Shown in pieces: positions 45,283-55,829 of a stretch of 64,000 nucleotides of DNA. The translations under genes were made by a program, and so were the position numbers. The stretch comes from Kwoniella bestiolae CBS 10118 (Eukaryota; Basidiomycota; Tremellomycetes; Tremellales; Cryptococcaceae), in NCBI RefSeq assembly GCF_000512585.2, contig NC_089242.1, positions 1,612,001 through 1,676,000 of the forward strand. The letters run 5' to 3'. Below the pieces are notes generated by a model. The model had not been told where the DNA came from. It worked only from the letters and a program-made list of their open reading frames with translations, and ran no database searches. Numbering within the stretch: position 1 is the first letter of the stretch; each line of letters starts with the position of its first letter.

Positions 45283-46620
45283 ATGTACTGTCTCACTTGC
45301 TTTACCAACTGGTCTACACCAAGTAATCACCTCTCAGATCACCACAGTGACCGAAGCATCGTTGCCCAACAACGCCCAACGCCCTTTGATTTCGCCAGTT
45401 CACTGCCAACGCCCGACATGACTTTACCTGATCCGCAGTATGAAGGCGACCTGGTCTGCCGAGGCTTGGAAGATATGTATCCCACTCATACAACAGCCTA
45501 CAATCGTTATATCAGGGAACATCCCTCGCACACCGAAGCGATTCCCGTACCACAGCTGACCGACCAAATAATCGGGAACGGTGTCAAGTCTACGATTGAA
45601 AGGCTTGGAATTCGAGGCGCGCCACAAGCGCGGGTAGTTCCCTTCCAGTACCACTACTACGCGCCGTGCGACCCTTACGATCCCACTCGATTCTTACGAT
45701 ATTGTGACATGTTGCTCCAGGACCGTGTAGACTATAATGACCGGATGGAGGGCACGAAACCCGATAAGCTAGGGCATATAGTCACTGATCTGTCTATCGA
45801 TTTTTGGTGAGAACCTTGGACCAAGCGACTATCTGATACCGAGGCTACGATGGAGATTTTCAAGTACTATGGGACATTCCAGGATGATGAAAAGAAGAGC
45901 TCAACACCTGTCTCGGCTTTCCTGGGGCCTTTCGCCCAGGTGAGCTACAAGAGGCCGACGGGAATGATTTTCCATAGCAGACGGCTAGATGGTACCGAAG
46001 AGATCAATCCGAGAGCTCTACAAGCTGATAGGGTGGACCTGGCTTATCCCCTAGATCTGATGATACCCGAGCCGGGAAGTCTTGACCCAGCTACCCAGAC
46101 GATAGTCTTTTCTCGACCGATGTGCGAGACAGCCATTCCCTACCTCAACTCCACGCTCACCCGACGATCTGATCTGAATGATTTTGAACTCTCGGCCAAT
46201 GCTGCCAACTGGCAGTCTTTGGAAAATCACGTCAATAGCAGACTGCGTTTGGCGGCTCACGACTGCGGTCGATACCTCACGGACGGTGCCAGGCCTCCGG
46301 CACAGATCTCGGACGCATCCACAGCAGGGTTCCAATTATCAGAGGGACCAACTTTGATACGCAAGCTAACAGTTGGAGAACGAACCCTTCAAGTACACAA
46401 GATCCTGGGCCCGTCTTTCACAATCCAGTCTTCCAGAGGCGATGATGTTGATGTCAATATATACTGGCTTCCAATAAGAACACTTCAAGGGTCCGGTGCC
46501 TCACTAAATTCGGCTGCTCATCCTTCAGAAGCGGTTTCATCAATTCTTGAAAATCGCTGTTCGGCTACGAGGTGCGAGACTGGGTCGGCTGGGGAAATGT
46601 CCAGTCCCTTCGTATGTTGA
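45283..46620 (+). pseudogene. Tandem unknown family, copy 3, interrupted by an in-frame TGA
   Basis: One reading frame from 45283 (or the ATG at 45418, MTLPDPQYEGDL) to 46620, broken only by TGA at 45808-45810. Before it: QLTDQIIGNGVKSTIERLGI, RFLRYCDMLLQDRVDYNDRM, KLGHIVTDLSIDFW. After it: KRLSDTEATMEIFKYYGTF, LDLMIPEPGS, IVFSRPMCETAIPYLNSTL, LRLAAHDCGRYLTDG and GPSFTIQSSRGDDVDVNIYWLPIR. All blocks line up with copy 1. GTGAGA at the break looks like a donor but has no acceptor at a suitable distance, so a nonsense mutation is more likely than an intron. Readthrough cannot be excluded. Confidence 0.7.
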
Positions 46621-47350
46621 TCAAACAAAACAGTCTCTTTTCCTGACATGTCTCTACCCTATCGCGACTGGGTCTCCAGCTTCCTAGTGCGATCAAAGAC
46701 TACGGTTTTTATGCGTCAGAAACGATTCTATCGTTATTGGAGCATGGTCTCCCATCTGGCGGCGAATGCACGAAAGGGAGAAAGCCACAAAGCTTCTTGC
46801 TTCAATTCCCGTTGTTGATTCCGGACCTTCACCCTATCGTATGCAGTCCCTTCTCTCTCTAGACTTGGTTAGGAACATGTACTGTGTATGAAGCTGCAGA
46901 AAAGCTTCACTGATCATTCGAGTGGAGCACATGGCAACAGCAGCTTGGTGATTCCCCCTTTCATTTGCCCGTTGACGTGTCGCGGCTGTAACTCGATATC
47001 TTCCGAACCTGTCCATGATCAAGGGAGACGGAAACCGTCACTCGAACGGCTAAGGCAAGCAATGTCTTCGCTTATTGAGCAGAATACCAAAGCAGACGAA
47101 AAAGGCAGTAATAAGAACTCGCTTGGAGATCCAACGAGAGACTTGGTAAGCCTCAAACTGGGTCGAGAGATTTACAAGAGCGCAGATGTCAGACACAGAA
47201 TGGTATAGGCCCCTTCGTGGTTCAGTCCAATATTCCCAGTACTTTAGAAAAAAACCGACTTGGCTGATTTATGCCACTTTTGTTCCATAGACCTCACTGA
47301 ACCATTTGCATGGGTAGTCGGGCTTTCATATTTTACATCGACGCGGTATC
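46621..47350. other. Interval between tandem copies 3 and 4
   Basis: 730 bp. The ORF at 46888-47208 shows no family block. The second member of the duplicated segment (47238-47345) lies here. Confidence 0.4.
47238..47345 (+). repeat. Duplicated non-coding segment, member 2
   Basis: Partner of 44625-44725. It directly precedes copy 4, consistent with block duplication including promoter sequence. Weaker similarity extends further upstream (CTCGCTTGGAGA versus TTCGCTTGGAGA). Confidence 0.7.
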
Positions 47351-48319
47351 TTGTCAGCACCACTGCGATTTCCAATAACTACGAATATAGGTGGACTCCC
47401 ACCCCTCCCTTCCCCCGTACTATGGTCACCTGGTACTCGAGCTGAACCCCTTTCTATCGCCGTGTTACAGGCCATTCTAGAAGGTCATGGACGTCGGAAG
47501 GTTATAGAGAGGCTGGGAATAATGGCCAGAGATGATCTCGAGATGGGACTGACGGTAACCGACATATCCGAAAGAGGAATCATAGATTTTACAGCCGAAG
47601 GTAGACATCTTAGGAGAGCAAGGGAACGTCAGAGCATATATGAAGAAATTCGGAGTGGTATGTTTCCTGACATCCTAGAATATACCCACACAGGTCAGAA
47701 AATCGAGTTTTTCCATTCGCAAGACACAAGTATCGAAAGACTTGGGGAGCATGAAGCTACGGTAGAGTTCATGAAGCACCTGGATGACTTAGTAGACGTT
47801 CCCAAAGATATGGACGAAATATTAGGGTTTCTGGACCAAAGGGCCACAGAGATACATCGGAGAAGGGGCCCAGATGACTCAGAAGAGCCATTATCGGAGA
47901 TTCAGGTTTATACTACTCCAATGATGAAGATGCCCGAGGGGAATGAATGGGAATGGCAAGAGGAAGTCAAGACGGCCTGGACTAGACCTATCTCCCTCGA
48001 AGCTCAAAAAGGTATGATACCGTATCTCCGGAACAACTTGGATGGCTTGACTGTTCAAGATGGGTATCGCACTGCGGACCTCTACGGTGAGATTAACAGG
48101 CGGTATGTCCTGTCTGCCCAACAATACATCCGGGACATCTGCAACGGGACCACATCCTCAGTTCCGCTGTCAACCTCGAATGTAGGTGAGGATTCCAAAG
48201 AGGTGCACCATGTGATCCGAAATAACGATGGAACTTCCATACTCCTAAAGCTGGGGTGGCTGGATATCCCTTCATCCTCAAAGTTCACTCAAAATCTAAG
48301 TATCACCAGGGCTCCATGA
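47351..48319 (+). CDS. Tandem unknown family, copy 4, start uncertain
   Basis: An open frame of 323 codons with family blocks VLQAILEGHGRRKVIERLGI, RARERQSIYEEIRSGMFPDI, SIERLGEHEATVEFMKHLD, KTAWTRPISLEAQKGMIPYL, RYVLSAQQYIRDICNG and NNDGTSILLKLGWLDIP, ending SITRAP. The first in-frame ATG is at 47522, after the first conserved block. Either an upstream exon supplies the start or the 5' end has been lost. The copy is shorter than the others (about 320 versus 385-406 residues). No internal stop. Confidence 0.6.
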   Translation: MSAPLRFPITTNIGGLPPLPSPVLWSPGTRAEPLSIAVLQAILEGHGRRKVIERLGIMARDDLEMGLTVTDISERGIIDFTAEGRHLRRARERQSIYEEIRSGMFPDILEYTHTGQKIEFFHSQDTSIERLGEHEATVEFMKHLDDLVDVPKDMDEILGFLDQRATEIHRRRGPDDSEEPLSEIQVYTTPMMKMPEGNEWEWQEEVKTAWTRPISLEAQKGMIPYLRNNLDGLTVQDGYRTADLYGEINRRYVLSAQQYIRDICNGTTSSVPLSTSNVGEDSKEVHHVIRNNDGTSILLKLGWLDIPSSSKFTQNLSITRAP

Positions 48320-48470
48320 AAGCCTATAACGCGTCGAGAGGTCAAGGAACCTGTTCAAATACTCAACCATCGATGTTGAGAAGCAGTGGACGTACAACAT
48401 CAGTATGTTGATGTTAATCTAGGCATGATCAGGTGTGGGAGTGACGGGATCCACGTATAATGCATTTAGA

Positions 48471-49344
48471 TTATTCCACTAACAACTGAAACCTCTCCGC
48501 CACCAACTCCCATTGTGGACCCTCTCTAGACGCAGGAGTGGGAGGCTGACCCCTATAAACCAAATCTATCGTCCGGAGCAGCCCAAGCAGGTAAGGTAGT
48601 TGGGGTTGTGACGCATCACTGATCGAAATCATCCTAATACCCAACCATCGTCTCTTGGAATCTCTACCCATAAAAACCAGAGATTTTTTCGCCAATTCCA
48701 GATCATTGAAATGGCTCGCTAAGCAGAAGGTCTCCCATGGTGCCTGTTCCGGATGGGGGTTTAATCTTGTTCGAATCCGCTCGTGGATCAGGGGACAGTC
48801 GTACTTGTCGCATGTTTCTAGGAGAGTTTTGGTCTCTATCCATGAGAAGGGGATGAGAGGGTCGGGCAGGTACATGAGATCGAGGAATCGTTTTAGATCT
48901 CTGGAGTGAACGTCTATGGGAATTGGGGAGACCATCATTTGAGAATCGTTCAAAAGGTCCCTTAGCACTGCACTGGAATACAAGGGTATGAATTGGCATT
49001 AGTATGATCAGAGCAGGGTGGATGTTGTGGTGCACTCACCTATGAGCTTTCAGCATATATCCATGGACCTTGAAGTGCAAATTGTCCGAGCTGATCAAGG
49101 TGATATCAGCATCTTTGGCTTGATAGTCCAAGTTTTGGGTGGCAGCATTTCGATCAGCCGCTGGCGGTATCATCACCAATTTTGGATTCTTCTTGTGAAT
49201 AATAAGTGCCTTATCTGACTTGTAGGGAGTCAATATATGTAAAATATCTCTCTTCTTCCAAAGGGCCGATAGCGCTCGATGACACAATCTTGAAAACATC
49301 CTCCTGTGCAGGGGTGAGTCCCCGGAAATATCTGGGTCAGACAT
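48471..49344 (-). CDS. BTB/POZ-domain protein
   Basis: The BTB core is DADITLISSDNLHFKVHGYMLKAHS followed, after one intron, by AVLRDLLNDSQ, a strand-helix order typical of BTB dimerisation or Cul3-adaptor domains. Downstream is a BACK-like helical part (LLETCDKYDCPLIHERIRTRL, WETFCLASHFNDLELAKKSL). It ends VAERFQLLVE. I take MSDPDISGDSPLHRRM at 49344 as start; the frame is open 33 codons further. Such short fungal BTB proteins are numerous and usually uncharacterised. It borders the tandem array and is convergent with copy 4, with 151 bp between stops. Confidence 0.82.
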
Positions 49345-49679
49345 TCTGACGCAAGTTTCAGTTCGGGCGATGGTCCGTGGCACTCCCGTTGTCTCCGACG
49401 CTGACTTTTGCGAAATCCATGAAAGAGCATCCTGATGGCACAATTACGCATCACCTTTAGGTAAAAGCTTGTCTTTTATCTACGGCCATCGAATCTGGAA
49501 AATACTGCATCCCGTTAGCTCTGCGAAGTCAAGTCGGATATTGCTCGACTAGTACCAAGGTTGGGGACATCTTGGGAATCTCGAGTGCTGTAGTTGTTTT
49601 TCTTTTTGTTTCTATCTTCGTTTTGAACCCTTGACCGTGAGTATATGATAAGGGATGCATGGCATGATGCATCGGCCAT
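49345..49679. other. Intergenic region upstream of the BTB gene
   Basis: 335 bp with the BTB promoter and the 3' UTR of the DHH gene. Nothing else seen. Confidence 0.4.
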
Positions 49680-51850
49680 TCACTCTACTTTCGGTTTCAC
49701 CTTGAAAAACTTGTCCAACCCTCCGCCAGCCTGTTTCGGGTCGATCACTTTGAGCTTCTTTGGTGATGGTGATGAGACTGAGACACCTGTCTCGGATTTG
49801 ATAGTTGATCCAGGCTGGGGCACACCCATCTCTTCAAGCAGGAGATCATATTCGGCCTAGCCACCATAGTCCCCGATCAACATGTGTCGTATGTGACGCG
49901 CTCGTACGCAATGCTGATGACGTACTTTAGGTATTATACCTCCCGTGGCTTCTTTGTGACCTCTTGCATAATCCCCTCCTACCCTTTCTTTAAAGCCTGG
50001 TATACCGTCTGCATATTCGTTAAGCAATGCTATGAGGTTCGCTAAAGATGGACAAACAATCCTTATCAGCTCCCCATGCAGACAATGAAGGGTGTACAAC
50101 TTAACTGACGCTGCTGACCCTCGGGCAACGAACGGAGATTCGAAGCTATACGACAAGAGAAAGAGACCCTCCCATCCGTGTGAAATCCTGTATTTGCGCA
50201 CTACGACCATAATCTTCAGTCATTTATTACATTTGAGCTGATGCATGAAAGTGCTTACCATCACCATGAGCAGCTTACTGCTCTTCCTACCCAGCGTGCC
50301 CGACCATCGAGTGGCAATGACGGGATGTACTGTCCAGGTCTATCAATCCCCACCTTACGCTTTATCTTGATTAAACTTACTCTGGAATCCTGTGTGAACG
50401 GTGCATACGGCGACTCTACCATCCTTCGAGAATCTGGGAGCTATAGACAAGATATAAGCGATGTGTGGTAGTCCTTCGGGGATCAGACTCACGAGTTCTA
50501 GCCCATTTGGTAGTTTCATCGGCTACATCCAGTTTACATAGCTTGAGGAAAGCGTTGGAAGCCAGATCAGAAGGCGAACGAGCATTAAGCATGATCTGCA
50601 GTATAAAATATCAGTGATGAAAGTCAAGAATGCACAGATTCGACGTGAACTTACATCCCAGGCTTTGGGTACTGTCGATGTTCTCATAAGCATGTGCATC
50701 TCCTCTCCAGGTTAATTATGATTGACTCACCATTGTATTCCGCCGTACGTCGTGGTGCATTCACCCCCGAGACGGCTTCACTGAACGCCTTCGATCCTAG
50801 TCTGCCCATCTATACATCAGCTATGCTCGTAGTAGTTGGCAGGGGACTTGGCATACCGCTTGAACACCGCTCCCAATTCTGACGGCCACGGTGCAATACC
50901 CCACTTCGGTACTGTAGTTCCGAGATCTGACACTCACAATCAGTAAACGATAATGGAAAAGCAGGACATGGGACCACTCACCACCTATCACACCCACTAC
51001 AGCTCTCCAAGCTTCTTCCTCGTGTACTTTCACATGCAAATCTCTCAGGAGTAGGTACGTCAACAGCGCCGCAGTAGCGATAGGACTCGATCGACAGGCA
51101 GTCAAGACTTGCGATCCTTCTGGCCACTTTGAATTTTGTCAGTAAAGCTTGTTTCCCCTAGCGCGAGGAGGAGTCGTAGAACCCACCTCATCTGACATAT
51201 GATGATCCACTATCAACACCCTTTTCCCCTTTTGATCCTGTAGAGGAGGTACCAGTGATCTACCAGGTCTACTACCTTGATCCAGCACTACGACTTTCTC
51301 TGCTCCGCTGGAATCCATCAGGTTTCGTTCATAATCTGAATGGATGTTATTACCTTTCGTCAGGTGATGTACCGATATGAGTGAAGGTGGGTGCTTCATA
51401 TGTATCAGAGTTCGATATAGGAGGGTCCCAGCTAAGCTCATCCAGATCAGCTCCATTCCCATTCCAAAATAGAATGTAGTCACCTGATAAGCCATCTGCA
51501 TCCTTATCAGGTACTATCAATACGGATCGTTTGTTTTCCACTCTATCAGCTACGTCTATTAGCCTTATGCCTTGCCTTGTATTGCAGCGATGTAGATCCC
51601 ACTAACATATCCCTTATGAAACCTCTTGCTTCCTCCATCGCTGGGGCCGGAGCCGGCCAATCATTCCATTGCGGTCCATATTCCCTAGCTGCATGCGACG
51701 GGGTCGATACCTCTTTAAGGGAGGTGGTAGATGATCGTCTGCGTCTCTTGAACGGACTGCCTATACCTTGCTTCAGCCATGAGCGCGGAAAAGAGTTATT
51801 TGGACCTGATGTGGTCACATACTGGCTTCTGATGATGCTGACCTCTTCAT
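49680..51850 (-). CDS. DHH-family phosphoesterase
   Basis: Metal-dependent phosphoesterase of the DHH/DHHA1 superfamily (RecJ, NrnA and exopolyphosphatase relatives). Motifs in order: LIVPDKDADGLSG (motif I), VVVLDQGSRPG (motif II), LIVDHHMSDE (motif III, the DHH signature), GVIGDLGTT (motif IV), and in the C-terminal DHHA1 domain GGDYARGHKEATGGI. The tail is Lys/Pro-rich and ends GLDKFFKVKPKVE, resembling a PIP-box-like GLDKFF segment. I start at 51850 (MKRSASSEAS). A 63-nt intron then joins to SPFKRRRRSS, whereas the open frame further upstream ends in a stop. The exon junction before IDVADRVENKRSV is uncertain. Substrate unknown. Confidence 0.82.
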
Positions 51851-53027
51851 CACGATTATCGATATGATGGACCGGTTAATCGGCGCCGGTCTAAAGGATG
51901 TGAAGCGAGTCGGCAGAATGATGCTGGTCTGCCTGTAGTGAGTGATCCGAGCTGGTTGAGGGGGCACTACTGACGCTGGAGGTGGATGCTTGTTAGTCGT
52001 GATGGACAAGCTCATTCATCTGATTGATTATGAATCTGATATCCGCCAGATGGGCGACCAAAACAAATACGGTAACGGTCTGTCGATCGTCATGATGTCA
52101 TTTATCCGATTGTCGCGTGGTATGGTTTTGCCTTTGTGTTTCGAGTCCGATCAATCGATAGATTCGTGCATCTCAACTCCGTCTGCGCTTTTAAGCTTAA
52201 GATCACTCACACAAGTATTGGAGCATGTTGTGTTCCTTTTGATCATCAGCTTGGATCCTTTTATCTCGCATTGAAACCCTCTTGTTCGGGCTCACTATGA
52301 AGATTTGATCGGAACACGGGCATTGCGGCGAAGGGGTGTAACATGTGGAAAGTTGAAAGATGATCAGTGCATTATCCCGTTCTTCTATTTTGGTCTACTA
52401 CTGCAATGCACTACACCTCATTCGTCGCTTTGATCGTTGATATGAAACAAAAGACTACTGGACACAGGTACTGTGTCCATGATGCGAATAGAGTGGGGCG
52501 TAGAACATCTCGAAGGGCCGACGCGCAGACCCGAATAGCAAGTGTGATTGTTGACTGTTGAAATATTCATTCAGCTATGAATACCACCTTGAAAGGGAGT
52601 TCGTAAGACAACCTTACTAGCTGACTCCCTCTGGATACTTACTGGCCAGTATTCGATCTCATATCACCACACGGACCAAAGTGGGAATGTGGGTAACACC
52701 TTTTAGGTTGGATCTACTGTCGGTTGAAAAATTTCAGCGTCAACCCGGGCGCAACAAATCCAAAAAACAAACAAACAATCAATCGATTACGACGTCTTTG
52801 CTAGCTTCAGTCTTGGCCCTGCAGAGTGGAGTGTAGCTCGCATTTGAAGCAGAGTGGGGAAGATCATATGTACCATACAGCTACAAAGGGTTAAACGCAC
52901 GATAACGATTGATGCGTGGCGAGAAGATATAAGACGATACTCTTGGTCCTGGGAGGACGATCTCTTCGGTATTCCAGCTCAATTCCTTATCCTTATAACC
53001 AGTTTTCACTTTTTCAACGATATCAGC
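51851..53027. other. Divergent intergenic region, DHH and methyltransferase genes
   Basis: 1,177 bp between divergent starts. Contains A-rich stretches near 52760-52790 and only weak ORFs. No gene supported. Confidence 0.4.
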
Positions 53028-55339
53028 ATGACTGGGCCCGATACCAATCAACCTTACAATGTTCAGCCCTCAATGATCGTTACCAATGCCCATGCCAATC
53101 CCGGATTAGACGGTCAAACGGAGTACGACACCGCGTCCGATATGACTCCTGGTAGTCCTACGGACAGCTTCTCCACGTTCAGCATGACAAGTACCATGAA
53201 TGATAGAGTGTGAGTTGATCTTTGCAAAGAGACCTCATCACTGCCAGAGAGATTAAGTTGACCCAACCTAACGATCTTGTGTGATATCAGATTCAGAGGT
53301 ACGTATACTGTAGTCAGAGTATAAACAATATCGCGCTTTTAGTCTCATGATACTGATATTTCGTTCCATTGCAGAAGACGGTGGAAGGCGATTCCAGGCT
53401 CAAAATGGTAAGAAGTCTGTCTGCTTCATATATTAGTTGTCCATTCTATACTAACTTCCTCCCGTTAATCTTGTTAGACGACTATTCTGTATGTGTATCG
53501 CGATTATCTCTCTGAGGACCAATGGAGCTTACAGTATCATCATGCTATTTCAGTTACCGAACGGTAAGCATTGCTCATCACTCAACGGATGTTCCCCAGA
53601 ACGCACTAATTGACGAGGTAATGCGCTTCCATCCTGGTTATATAGATGAGCAAGAACTCGAGGTATGTCCACACTCTGAGCTGGAGCACTCGCCATCATG
53701 TATTGTACAACCGATAGCTGATGACATCACTTAGCGGCTGGAATGTCAACATCGGGTGTTCAAGGCTGTTCAGGCGGATTCGAACTACTTGGCGCCGGTC
53801 CATAGCAGTTTATTCAACGGTGCAAGAGCCTTGGATATTGGGTGTGGTGAGTTCCACGCTCTCAATCTGAGATGCAGCTCTTCTGCTGATACATCATTAT
53901 GATTTTGGACCAGGTACGGGTATATGGTCAGTCAGAACCTCTGTCAATCAAACGAAATCATTCTTCATGTATATGTGTGCATGCTCAGAACTCCCCTTTA
54001 CATGTACCGCAGGGCGATCGAGATGGCTCAGGAATTTCCTAAAGTCGAATGGATCGTATGTTCCCCTGTCATGTTGTCACTCTATTATCCATCCCGATAT
54101 CTTGGTCATCATCAGGCTACGACGCGCGCAGCTAACGTTGCGTGGTACTGTATGATACAGGCGACAGATCTAGCACCGGTACAGAGAGATTCTGATCTTC
54201 CTGATAATCTCCATTTCGCTCAGAACGACATCACACAGGGATTACCTTTCCCCAATGAAAGCTTTGATTTTGTTCATTCGAGATTACTGGTCATGGGCGT
54301 GAGTACAGTACAATCAAGCTCTTTCCCTTGTACTGTATTGAAGTGATCAAGTCATCCACCTGATGAAAGAGGTTTTGAGCTGATACCTCCGTATGCCTCG
54401 CCAGGTTCGCAATTGGAAGGCGATCGTCGACGAGATACTGAGAGTGCTCAAACCTGGCGGAATGGTGCTCATGATCGAATGTGATTTTCCGTGGGGATTA
54501 CCGGGCGTATCTGAAGATCAGTGGGCGGAGAGGGCAAGGGGACATGTAAAGTTTTCTGATTATTTGAAGATGTGAGTGAGAGTCGATCTGCGGTCCATCA
54601 CAAAACAACACCATCTGCTGTTTGGTCCAAAAGAAGAGAAGAAGGTAGAAGGAGGACTGACTGTCTTTCATCGTATGCTATGAAACACAGGGCAGTTGAG
54701 AATAGGGGATACGATCCCCAAGCAGCATCCAGGACTATAGCATCGTTGATGCGCTCAAGTGGGAAAGTCAGGGATATATCGCAGATCGAAAGTTGTTTAC
54801 CACTCTGGGGATGGTCCGAAGGTGAGCAGATTTCCCAGTTTGTCCTAGGGTTAGCTGAGAGCATGAGAGGGTTGAAAACTGATGAGTGAAAATAACAACA
54901 TCATAGATCCGCATTTACGACGAGCAGGGTAAGCCAATCTATGAGAGTAAACTCGCAAGATCGCGGACTGCCGGATTGACGGAAGCGTGTTGTCAGAGAG
55001 ATAATGAGAGCAGACGCAGAGGATATACCCAACGTAAGTCCTGTTCAATTTCCCGCAATCCACTCACTCGATATCTCCATGACCGTGGCCGCAGCTCATC
55101 TGTTTGATCCATTTCGACAGTCCGTCAAGATCGTCATTCAAGATGCGTGCGAAGTGCCTGAATCGAGATACCAAGAGATCAAAGTTGGGTATCTGGCTGA
55201 CCTGGGAAAACCAGGTGCACATACCGTACGTACATACTATCCAGCACCGTATCATCTCAACTTTCGAGGATGAATGAGCTTCTGATCCCGTTTGAACTAG
55301 GCTGTACCGATCTTTCATAATTACGGGTGGAAGGTTTGA
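53028..55339 (+). CDS. UMTA/LaeA-like SAM-dependent methyltransferase
   Basis: Class I methyltransferase. The SAM-binding motif is ARALDIGCGTGIWAIEMAQ, followed by VEWIATDLAPVQ (acidic end of strand 2), NLHFAQNDITQGLPFPNESFDFVHSRLL (motifs II/III) and EILRVLKPGGMVLMIECD (motif IV). The N terminus (MTGPDTNQPYNVQPS...SFSTFSMTSTM) is disordered. YIDEQELERLECQHRVF is the usual lead-in of the fungal UMTA/LaeA type. I follow introns to a last exon ending FHNYGWKV at 55339; a read-through version would end at 55273. There are about ten introns, several exons being tiny. The substrate is unknown; related fungal proteins act in secondary metabolism or development. Confidence 0.85.
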
Positions 55340-55829
55340 TCTATTTTGGTATCCGTGGAAATCCGGGATGCCCGGCTTATCAGCCCAAGATACGATTTGA
55401 GGGAGGATTCCATACTTTTTTTATATATCTATAATTATTCTTCTGCCCTTGCTTCTCGGCCACCCGTTACCTTTGACGTGCTGTTAATATACGAATTGTG
55501 TCCCCTTGATGATTTTCCACTGTGCGTATATCAAGGTCTACATGGGAATGTGAGACAGATTTGAGACTGCCGCCTTTGTACACGGATGAATGGCTTATAA
55601 TGATCTCCCACACCAAGCCAATCATAGCATACAAGTTAGATGATACTGTAAGCCGGAACGGAGACAACTGGCTGCATGGAAGCATTGTAAAAGGACCTAC
55701 AACGTATGTTTGGGATATTCTGAGGTATGTACACTCGACTTGGTAAATGCCACACATGGGATCTCTGCCCAGAAGAGAGACGTGGATGAAGGAGAATAAA
55801 GCAGGGATTGTTGTTCTTGTCGAGTGATT
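55340..55829. other. Intergenic region between convergent methyltransferase and acyl-CoA dehydrogenase genes
   Basis: 490 bp between convergent stop codons, probably both 3' UTRs. Short ORFs lack support. Confidence 0.4.

Noticed and set aside
45806..45850. Intron removing the TGA in tandem copy 3
   Set aside because: GTGAGA could be a donor, but no in-phase acceptor exists before the conserved RLSDTEAT block about 30 nt downstream.
46888..47208. 106-codon ORF between tandem copies 3 and 4 as a fifth family member
   Set aside because: None of the shared blocks is present.
51851..52015. Longer N terminus for the DHH gene
   Set aside because: No splice pair joins it to the conserved frame except through the ATG at 51850, which works alone.
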